Source: Cupriavidus pauculus (GTDB lineage Bacteria > Pseudomonadota > Gammaproteobacteria > Burkholderiales > Burkholderiaceae). Taken from it: DNA of 64,000 nucleotides. Numbering within the stretch: the stretch's first letter is position 1; every line of letters begins with the position of its first letter. Where the stretch lies: assembly GCF_022179805.1 (NCBI RefSeq), contig NZ_BPUO01000014.1, positions 62,001 through 126,000 on the forward strand, in the 5' to 3' direction. Positions 1 to 10,600 of this stretch are shown piece by piece. Under the pieces are notes generated by a model. That model worked only from the letters and a program-made list of their open reading frames with translations. It was not told where the DNA came from and searched no databases. A program made the translations under genes and the position numbers.

Positions 1-18
1 GATCGGCGCGAACTAGCC

Positions 19-1215
19 TTACAGCAACGTCATCAGAAGCTTGCCGAGCGTGGCCTTGAGCGGCAACTGCGAGCCTGCCAGCACAAGCATGGGCAGCGCG
101 GCCGGCACCACCCCGGAGAGCAGCACCAGCTTGTTCACGAGCACGCCGCGCATGGCCGCCACGGCTTCGTAGATGGCGTGGATATCGGCCACCGGCCCGA
201 GCTCCGGGGCATCGAGCAGCGGGTCGTCGGGATCGCCGGGCTCGCCGTGAATCCATCGCCGGTCCACCTTGCGGCCATGTTCGGCCAGCAACGCGCCGTA
301 GTCGAGCAGGGCCTGCCTGCGCGTGTTGGCGAGCAGCGGCGTGAAGGTCAGCATGGGAATCATCACCAGCACCGTCAGTACCAGCACCAGCGTGCCCATC
401 TGGAAATGCAGCGATGGCAGGGCCACGCCGTGATAGACCACTTCGTGGCCCCAGGCGGAGGCCATCACCGCTGACACGGCGAACGAAAACGGCGCGAAGA
501 TAAACGGGATGCGGGACAGGAATCCCAGACCGCCTACGTGATCGGGATGGGTCGGCACGATGCGCAGCGGCAACGACGCGATGCGCATCAGCAGCACGGT
601 GGCCAGCACCAGGCGCCACAGCCAGGCCAGCAGCAGCACATTGAATATCGGCCGTGCCACCAGCAGGAACCACCAGATCGCAAAGCCGCTGGCGCCGCCC
701 ATGTCGCCCCAGCGCACCTCGTCCGGATTGGGCGAGACCGATACCGCGATGGCCCAGGCCGCCACCAGTCCGCCGATGATGATCCATGGATAGGCGCGGT
801 CGCGCAGCCGGGCGCCGCTGGCGATGATCGCCTGGAAGCGCGGCGCGAGTTCGGCGTCTATCAGGCCGTTGCGCACCAGTTGCGTCAGGCACAGCGGCAC
901 CACCTGATGCGCAATGGCCTCCGCGCCGATCAACAGCGGAATGCCCACCAGGCAGCGGACGTGCAGCGAGTAATGCGCGAGCAGGTATTCGCCGTCGGAG
1001 CCGATCATGCGGTCGTTCAGCAGTGCCCAGATGGCAAGGGGCAGCCACGTCAGCATGCTGAAGAACAGGGCGCGCCGGATGATGCCCGTGCCGTGCTCGG
1101 GGATCAGGCCGATACGGCGCTGTAGCCGGTACAGCCAGTCACCGCGAACCAGCGAGAACGATGCGGCGATCTCGACGCCGTCCGTGGCATGAACTGCTGG
1201 ATGACTGGTTTGCAT
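19..1215 (-). CDS. Multi-pass membrane protein of unknown function
   Basis: This 398-residue protein has several clear hydrophobic segments: around residues 33-50, a pair near 130-190, further ones in the middle, and a C-terminal hydrophobic stretch. I see no catalytic motif. An in-frame ATG lies 13 codons upstream, but the ATG at 1215 is preceded by a GAGAG purine run at good spacing, so I chose it. The gene diverges from the giant surface-protein operon across a 435-bp gap. It could be functionally linked to that operon, but only position suggests this. Function unknown; that it is a real inner-membrane protein is well supported. Confidence 0.75.
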   Translation of the reverse strand: MQTSHPAVHATDGVEIAASFSLVRGDWLYRLQRRIGLIPEHGTGIIRRALFFSMLTWLPLAIWALLNDRMIGSDGEYLLAHYSLHVRCLVGIPLLIGAEAIAHQVVPLCLTQLVRNGLIDAELAPRFQAIIASGARLRDRAYPWIIIGGLVAAWAIAVSVSPNPDEVRWGDMGGASGFAIWWFLLVARPIFNVLLLAWLWRLVLATVLLMRIASLPLRIVPTHPDHVGGLGFLSRIPFIFAPFSFAVSAVMASAWGHEVVYHGVALPSLHFQMGTLVLVLTVLVMIPMLTFTPLLANTRRQALLDYGALLAEHGRKVDRRWIHGEPGDPDDPLLDAPELGPVADIHAIYEAVAAMRGVLVNKLVLLSGVVPAALPMLVLAGSQLPLKATLGKLLMTLL

Positions 1216-1650
1216 GGTGACTCTCGATCGTCCGTCGCCGCATGTCTCGCGCATCCTTGCAGCGCCGACCTTGCGCGGGAAGTGAATTCTTTGTTCGAAC
1301 GATCTTAGATGTTTGGGAATCTGGCCGGTATCACGATGGCGAGTGCAACACGTGCGCCATTGCCTATGCTGTGGAGAACGGGTGGCTGGATGGCGGTCTC
1401 GTCATCGCGCAAAGTGCCGTTTGCGCTCCATCCGGACGGATTGTGTCGAAGGAAATAATCTCGGCTTGCAGAATCATTCACTTCCTTAATTTCTCCGTAA
1501 GGAGAAGTATTCGTATGTAGTCCAGGATTGGGCGAGTTCTCGGACCCTTGTGGTCGAAAGTGAAGGCGAAGATTCATGCGACCCCGCCGGGACATGCGGC
1601 GGGACCAGGCAAGGCGGGGCTATGCATCTGCCAAAAGGACGACGCTCCCA
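1216..1650. promoter_or_regulatory. Divergent intergenic region before the giant adhesin operon
   Basis: No convincing gene lies here. A perfect 6-bp inverted repeat (TTCTCC-GTAA-GGAGAA, 1491-1506) contains an AAGGAG Shine-Dalgarno-like run, followed at 1515 by an ATG directly joined to TAG. Whether this start-stop pair has a role in the leader is unknown. The region should carry promoters for both divergent genes. Confidence 0.4.
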
Positions 1651-4600
1651 ATGTCCGATACCAGTACGACGTTTCTGCCGGCCAGCCGTGCGCTCGCACT
1701 AGAACTCCGCCTGCTATATGACGCCGCTGCGGGTGTCGCCGTCGAGCATCAGCAGCAGGCACAGCAACCGCAGCCCGACGGCGCGCCGCCGCCCACCCAG
1801 GCGCCCGATGCCCATGACGCCCATCCCGCCGGCAAGCAGTTGCTGGTGATCGATGCCCGGGTCAACGGGGCCAGCGAACTCGCGCAAAGTGCGTCGCCCG
1901 GTACCGAAGTGCTGGTGGTTGAGGCGGGACAGGATGGCGTGGCCGCAGTGCTCGCCGCGCTGGAACGCATCGGCCAGGTCAGTTCGATCCAGATCCTGGG
2001 GCACGGCACGCCCGGTGAAATCACCCTCGGCACCAGCGAGCTGACCGCCAGTTCGGGCGATACCGGCCGTGCCGCCGGCTGGGCCAGTCACCTTACCCAG
2101 GACGCCGACATCCTGTTGTATGGCTGCCGCACCGGCGCCGGCGCGGAAGGCGAGGCGCTGATCCAGCGGCTGGCCAGTGTCACTGGCGCGGACGTGGCCG
2201 CCTCGACCAACGATACGGGTTCGGCCAGTTCGGGCGGCGACTGGGTGCTGGAAGCCAGCACCGGGCCGATCGAAAGCCACCTCGACGTCAACGCCACCGA
2301 ACTCGACCACTACAGCGGCCTGCTGGCCAATGCCGCCCCGACCACAACGCTGGGCAGCACTGGCGAAACCATCCTGATCGGCGGCGATGCCTCGGTCAAC
2401 GTCACGTTTACCAATCCATCGTCGCAACCGGGGTACGCGCCGTATCTCGACGTGCTGATGCCCACCACTGGCTATGACGGCGACGATGGCGTGAGCTTTG
2501 TCTCGGCGACCTATCTCGGCACGCCGCTCGTGGCCCACGTGGTGACGTTTGGCGCCGACGGCACCGCACTGCACCCGATTGCCAAGGACGCCAGCGGCAA
2601 TCCGCTCGTCATCCGCGCCTCCGACTACGGCTACCGCGCGGGCGACCAGCTCGTGGTGCTGGAACTGCCTTACGCCAGTTTCAGCAATGGGCAGCCGTCG
2701 GCGACGGTGACCATCAACGTCCATATGAGCGACCTGGCCGATGCCAACAAGCCGCACGTCATCAGCGTGCGCGGCGGCTTTCAGTTCGGTAACGATGCAC
2801 TGGACAACCCCGCGCAAGACCCGTCGCTGGTGGAGACCGCGTTCGACACCTTCACGCTGCAGTCGACCCCGCTGGAACTGACGCAGACCACCGACATGGT
2901 GGAAGGCGAGACCGCCACCGGCGAGAACTTCGAGCATTCGCTGACCGTCACGGCCACGCCGGCCCCCGGCCAGACCTTGAACAACGTATCGATATCGCAG
3001 AACCTGCCCGGCACGATCCTGGTCGACAGCATCACGCCGGCCGCGGGCGGCAATATCACGTCGCTGACGCTGGCCGACGGCACGGTCTACACGAACGCCG
3101 GCGATATTGCCACGGTGCTGGCTGGCGGCGCTTACGTGAAGTCGTACACGGTGGTCTACGCCGCGATCACCGGGCCCACCAATACCGTGGTGCGTTTTAT
3201 CGTGCCCCAGACGGACAGCGACGGCAGCAACGTGCTCGACCCGGTCAGCGGCGACGACCGCGGCATTACCGTGGCCGCGCCGCAGGCCACTGCCGACTGG
3301 ACCCCGCTGGACCCGCGCGATGTTCCCCTGGCGCCCGCGCCGCCGTTCGTCGAAGTGGCGGCCAATGGCGACCCGCTGAGCTTTACCGCCAAGTCGATCA
3401 CACTGCACAAGAGCGTGAGCATTGGCAGCGATACCGGCACGGCCGGGCTGTCGCCGGGCGACACGCTGGCCTTCCAGTACGACATTGCCGTCTCCGACTA
3501 TTTCGCGTTCGGCCAGACCCTGCTGCGCACGGGCCAACTCACCATCACCGACACGCTTGGCGACGGCATGACGTTCACCGGCACGCCGGTCATGACGTTC
3601 CAGCAGAACGGCCAGTCGTACACGGTGCCGCTGGTCTTTACCCTTGGCGCCAAGGGGCCAAACGGCACGGTCATCACATTCGACCTAGCGCGGTCCATCC
3701 GCAATGCTGGCCTGCCGATCGGCATCCTGGCCGGCGACCTGTCGGGCAACAACACGCGCGAAGGCGCCACCATTGCCACCATCCGCTACCAGGCCACGGT
3801 GGACGAGGCGTATCAGGCCACGTATCCGCAGAGCGAGATCAACGAGGGCGACAGCCTGGGCAATACCGCCCAGATCGACGGCGTCGTGGCGCTGGACGCC
3901 TTCAACTCCGGCGGCGACCAGTCCGATGGTTCGCAGACCACCGTCACTGTGCCCACCAGCTCCATCAGCACCGACGTGTTCCTGGTCAACGGCGTGCCGC
4001 CCCAGGGCGACTTCGAATTGCACCCCGGCGATGTGGTCACGTTCCGCATGAGCTATGACCTGACCACTGGCGACTACGAGAACTTCAAGCTGACGGCCTA
4101 TCTGCCGTTGCCACTGTTCGATGCCAATGTGAGCTGGAGCAATGGCATCGGCGTCAACCAGTGGAGCGCCGGGCCGGGCGACTCGCATCCGGGCTCGGTG
4201 ATCAGCGTGACGCCTGGCCCCGGCAATTCCGTGATCTTCGATTTCGGCAGCTTCGTGCTGCGCGGCAATATCGTCGGCAACAACCGCATCGAGCTGCTGT
4301 TCACGATGCGCGTGGGCGACCAGCCATTTGCCGACCAGCGCTCGATCACCGTGCTGGGCCAGTCGCAGCAGACCACCACCATCGGACAACAGCCGCTGAT
4401 CAGCACCGATCCGGCCCTGGTGCAGTCGGTGGCCGAGCCGACGCTGAACATCAAGCACGGCGTGGTGTCCAGCACGGGCGGTACCGTCAGCGGTACCACG
4501 GGCACGTGGTCGGCGGCGGGCACCGGCGGCGCGGCCTTCACGGGGGCGGTGACCGACCTCGCGGCCGTGGACGGCATGGTCACGAACATGGATGCCGGCG

Positions 4601-7600
4601 ACATCATCCGGCTGGCCACCGCCATCGAGAACACGGGCGGCGGCGGGGCGTTCGATGTCAGCACCACCATCACACTGCCGTCCGGACTGGCCTTCCTGAA
4701 CGGCAGCCTAAGCGCGGCTAACCTGCGCATCAGCCGGGGCGATGGCACGCTGCTGGTGGCGGGCGTGGACTACACGGTCTCGGGCAACAGCATCACGTTC
4801 CTCGATGCCAACAATCAGGCATCGTTGCTGGCGGGGCGTCCCGGCAGCGTCAATGACACCAGCGGCGCCAACGTTGTGGTCATTACCTACGACACGGTGG
4901 CGCAGCAGGGCGTACTGGCCGGGCGGAACCTGCAGAGCTCCGGGGTGCTTACGCACTACGCCAGCGTGAACGGCGGCACGGACTTCACGCCGACCGACCT
5001 CGTCGACACCGCCGCCGAACTGGTGGCCGTGCCCGTGGTGACCAAGTTCTTCCAGGACGGCACCAGCGTGCCGGCCGACAGCGCGTCCAGCGCCAGCCAG
5101 ACCACCGGGGCCAACCTCGTCGTCGGCGAGACCATGGTCTACGACATCGTCGTGACGCTGCCCGAGGGCAGCACGCAGAGCCTGTCGCTGACCGATATCG
5201 TGCCGGCCGGCATGATGCTCGACACGAGCTTTGGCAACGGCGGCTACCAGCTCATCACCACGCGCTCGGGCAGCGGGGCGCTGGCGGGGGATTTCAACGG
5301 CACGGTGACCGTGGCAAGCGTGGGCACGACCGACGGCAACCCGGTGGCCGATGGGTCCGATGCCCGCATCGTCTTCAGCGCTAGCAGCGCGCTGGGCGAT
5401 AACGTGGTGACCAACAACAGCTTTGTGATCCGCGTGCGGCTGGTGGCCAGTAACGTGATCGGCAACCAGTCCGGCACGCAACTGCCCAACAGCGCCAGCG
5501 TGACCTACACCGATCCGGACGGCGATACGCCCAACGGCACGACCGGCGTGGACCGTACCGTCAGCCTGACCGGCGCGCGTCCGACGGTGAGCGTGGTGGA
5601 GCCGACCCTGGTGCTTGGCCAGACCGTGGCGACCACGGGTTCCATCGCCGGCGTGGACCGTGGCGACGTGATGACGTACACGATCACCATCAGCAACGGC
5701 ACCGGCTCCGGCGATTTCAATGCCTATGACGTGCAGTTGCGCGACGTTTTGCCGGAGGAACTCGATGGCGTGACGATCATCGGCGTGACGCTGTCGGGCG
5801 GTGCGACCATTTCGGGCCCGGGCGATTTCGTGATCGTCAACGGCGTGCTCCAGACGGCGGCGGGCAGCAAGCTCGACATCCCGCGCGGCGCGAGCGTCGT
5901 GATCCAGATCCGTGGCACGGTCAACGCACTGGTGGGTACGTCGGGCTCGATCGACAACCCGGTCAACGTAAGCTGGACCAGCCTGAGCGGGGCCGTGGCC
6001 GGCGAACGCACCGGCGCCGATGGCCTGCTCAATACCGGCGTGTTGAACGACTACCAAGTGCAGAACGTCAACGAGACCCGCGTGGCGGCGGGCGGCGCGA
6101 TCAGCCACGTGGGCGGCATGCTGGACACGCCGCTCGGCACGCCCACCACCGCCGATCCGGAAGATTTGGCCGTGGGTGAGATCGTCCACTACCGCGTGGC
6201 CATCCTGGTGCCGGAAGGCGCCACGGCGGACACGTCCGTCCAGGTCGTGTTGCCGGAAGGCATGACGTTCATCAACGATGGCTCGGCGCTGCTGAGCTTC
6301 ATCTCCGATCCGACCGCTGGGGGCTCGCCAGGGCTGCAGACGCTGGACGGCAGCTTCATCATCGGCGGCACGCTGTATCTGAACGGTGGCGTCAATAATG
6401 CGGGCGATACGCTGCTGCAGGGTGACCTGAGTGGCCCGCTGCGCGCGCAGGGCGTGATCGATCCGTCGCGGATCGACACCAGCAATCCACGCGTCGTCAC
6501 CGTGCGCCTCGGTTCGCTGGTCAACAGCAACCAGGACGCCGATTTCGAGGGCTTCTACTTTGAATTCAATGCGCGGGTGGACAACAGCGCGGGCGTGCAG
6601 GCCGGCACCCAGCTACCCGTGCACGCGGTCTTCCTCAGCGGCAGCACCGTGCGCACCACCACCGCTGACGTGATCGAGCGCGTGGTGGAGCCGCAGATCA
6701 CCAACCTCGACAAGTCGGTCATCGCCTTCAACCCCGGCGTGGGCACGCCGTTCGGCACCGCCACCTACAGCCTGGGATTCAGCAACACCGGCACGTCCAC
6801 AGCCTACGACGTGGTACTGAGCGACGTGCTGCCGGCGGGCGGGCAGGGGCTTGCGGTGCAGAGCGTGACCATCGACGGTGTGGCGTTCGCGCCCAATGCG
6901 CTGCCGGCCGGGTTCACGCTGACGGCGACCGGCAACCAGCTCACGCTGAACATCGCCGCGCTGCAGGCCGGCCATTCGGTGGGCCTGATCTATACCGCCA
7001 GCCTGCCCAACAACGTGCTGCTGGCCGACACCAGCGCGACGGTCACGTACACCAGCCTTCCCGACACCTTTTCCAATTTCGCGGGCACCGCGGTCGGCAC
7101 GGCGGGCAGCGTGACCGGCGAACGGACCGGCAGCCTGTCCGGACCCAACGACTACCAGGACGCCGACGGCGCTGGGGTGAGCTACCTGAGCGGCACGCTC
7201 TGGAACGATACCGATTCGGCCACGACCAGCAGCACGCCCGACGGTCCCGGCATCGCCGGGCAGACCGTCACGCTGACCTGGGCGGGCGCCGACAACGACC
7301 TGACCACCACCGCCGACAACCAGGTCTACACCACCACCACTGACGCCAACGGCTTCTACAGCTTCGGTGTGCTGGGCCGTGGCGTATTCCGCGTCGATGC
7401 ACCGCCAACCATCGCGCTGGCGAACCCCACTGGCACGGTCAATGCCCGCATCGACAGCGATGGCGCCACGCAACTGGCGCGCATCCAGTTCACCGATGGC
7501 GACGGCGGCGTGGCCGTGGCGGGCAATGTGGGCTACGTGGAACGCAACGACCCGCCCGTCAACAGCCTGCCCGCATCGCCGTCCGTCAACGAGGACACCC

Positions 7601-10600
7601 CGCTGGCCATCGTCGGCCTGACCATCAGCGATCCGGACGCCGGCACCGGCCTGATCAACGTCACGCTGTCCGTGTCGCACGGCGTGCTGACGCTGAGCCC
7701 GGGCGCGGCGGCGATCGTGGCCGGCGCACTCGGCACCGGTTCGTTCACGCTGCAGGGCAGCCAGGCCGACATCAACGCGGCGCTGGCTACGCTCGTATAC
7801 ACGCCATCGGCCAACTTCAATGGCAACGAGACGCTGGTGATCCGCACCGATGACCGGGGCCAGCGCGGCGACGTGGACGGCGACGGCATTCCGTTCGAGC
7901 CGACCGACGACAACCTGAGCGACACCGATTCGCTGGCGATCACCGTCATCGCGGTCAACGATGCGCCGATTGCCGTGGCCGATGTCGATACGGCCGTGGA
8001 AGCGGGGGGCACCAACAACGGCACGGCTGGCGTCAACCCGACCGGCAATGTCATTGCGAACGACATCGACGTCGACATCGCCACCAACCAGGACGTGCTG
8101 ACGATTGTCAACGTGAGCTTTGGCGCCACCACCGTCACGGTGGCACCCGGCGTCACGCCAAGCCTGATCGCGGGCAATTTCGGCGTGCTGGAGATGACCG
8201 ATACCGGCGGCTACCGGTACGTGGTCGACAACAACAACGCCGCCGTGCAGGCGCTGCGGCTGTCCACCGACAAGCTGACCGAAGTCTTCACCTATACCAT
8301 CACGGACCTCGCCGGCGTCACCAGCACAGCCACGCTGACCATCACGATCCAAGGCGCCAACGACACGCCGACGGCCGTGAACGACACCGGCGACGCCACC
8401 GAGGCCGGTGGCGCTGCCAATGGCACCCCGGGCAGCGACGGGCTGGGCAATGTGCTCGGCAATGACACCGATGTCGACGCCGGCGACAGCAAGTCCGTGA
8501 CGCGCTTTGCGTCGGGCGTGCTTGGCTCGCTCGGGCCGATCGTCGCCGTGCCAGCAGGCGGCACGGCCGATAGCGGCGGCGCGTCCACGTTGGGGCAGTT
8601 CGGCACGCTGCGCATCGGCGCCGACGGCAGCTTCCACTATGTGATCGAGAACAACAATGCGCAGGTGCAGGCGTTGAACGTCGGCGGTACGCTGACCGAT
8701 ACCTTCTCGTACGAGGTGACCGACGTGGGCGGCCTGCGCTCGGTGGCCGTGCTGACCATCACCATCCACGGCGCCAACGACAACCCGGTGGCGGTGGACA
8801 ATGCCGCCAGCGCATCGGCCGCCCAGGTGGACGTGGGCACCGGCACGGTGATCGGCACACCCGTGAACCCGACCGGCAACGTGATCCTCGACGAGCGCGT
8901 GCCGGGCGCGAGCGGCGAGATCGACAGCGACGTCGACAATCCCGTCGCCTCGGACGTGGTCAGCCAGATCCGCCCGGATGCCACCGGCGCGACGGACACC
9001 GCCGTCACGGCCGGAGGCGTCACGATCAACGGCGCCTACGGGCAACTCGTCATCAATCCCGATGGCAGCTACCAATACCTCGTCGACAGCACCAATGCGG
9101 CGGTGGTGGTGCTTGGCCCCAACGACACGCTGCAGGATGCGTTTGTCTACACGCTGCTCGACCCGGGCGGCGGCACGTCGACGGCGCGCCTGATCGTGAC
9201 CGTGCACGGCGTCAACGACAACCCCGTGGCCAATGACGTGTCCGCCACGGCGAGCGAAGCAGGCGGCGTGGCCAACGGCAGCGGCGGCGCGCCCGCCACC
9301 GGCGACGCCACGGCCAACGACATCGATCCCGACGGCGATACGATCACTGTCGTCAACATCGCGTTCGGCGGCACTTCGCTTGCCGTGCCGGTCGGCGGAT
9401 CGGTGACCATCGCGGGCCTGTACGGCAGCCTGACCATCAACGATCACGGGGAGTTCACCTACAACGTGAACGACTCGCTGGCCGTGGTGCAGGCGCTGCG
9501 GCGGCCCACCGACACGCTGACCGAGGTTTTCACGTACACCGACAGCGACGGCGCGCTGACCAGCTCGGCGCTGATCCACATCCGCATTACCGGTACCAAC
9601 GACAACCCGGTGGCCGTCAACGACGCCACCTTCGCGCTGGAAGCCGGCGGCGCGGGCAATGCGGGCCTCGATCCGGTCGGCGACGTGCTGGCCAACGACA
9701 GCGATGTCGATGCCAATGGCGAGACCAAGGTCGTCGCCGGCGCCCGCGCGGGCGTCGAATCGGCCGGGGCCGTCGCCGACAGCATGTCATCATCGATCCA
9801 GGTGGTGGGCCAGTACGGCACGCTGGTGCTCAATACCGACGGCACTTTCCGCTACGTGGTGGACAACGCCAATCCCTTGGTCGACGGGCTCAATATCGGC
9901 CAGTCGCTTTCGGAGACGTTTACCTACAAGGTGCGCGACGCGGCCGGCGCCACCGACCTGGCCGAACTGGTGGTCACGATCAACGGCGCCAATGACCCGC
10001 CCGTGGCGGCCCCGCAGCGCGCCGACGCGTTCGAAGCTGGCGGCCTCGCCAACGGCACGCCGGGCAGCAATCCGGCAGGCAACCTGCTGGTGGCCAGTAC
10101 CGACGTGGACGACTTCACCCGCACCGTCACGGCGTTCCGCACCGGGGACCGAAGCGCGACTGGGTCGGTGACCTTCGGCACCATCGGCCAATTGCTGCGC
10201 GGCCACTACGGTTCGCTGCTGGTGAATACCGACGGCAGCTACCAGTACTTTGTCGACAACGACGACCCGACCGTGCAGCGGCTGCGCACGGCTGGTGACA
10301 CGCTGACCGAATATTTCACGTTCTTCGTCACCGACAACGGCGGCCTGAGCGACTCGAACAACCTTGTCGTCGTCATCCACGGCGCCAACGACACCCCGAT
10401 AGCGGTGGCGGACGGCAGCACCGCCATCGAACGCGGCGGCACCTTCAATGGCACGCCGGGGCAGGCCGCTATCGGCAACGTGCTCAACAACGACACCGAC
10501 ATCGATAGTGGCGACTCCAAGACGGCCACCGCCATCCAGACGTCGGGCGGCGCGACCGGCGTCATCGGCACGTCGCTCACTGGACTCTATGGCGGGCTGG

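Noticed and set aside
1242..1520. Plus-strand open frame of 92 codons before the giant gene
   Set aside because: Composition looks random, there is no Shine-Dalgarno at its start, and it overlaps the divergent promoter region.
1515..1520. ATG-TAG start-stop pair after AAGGAG
   Set aside because: Could be a leader element, but one occurrence with wide spacing is too little evidence; noted only in the region entry.
6613..9579. 988-codon minus-strand open frame inside the giant gene
   Set aside because: Arg/Gly/His-rich shadow of the plus-strand repeats, caused by high GC and codon bias; no domain pattern.
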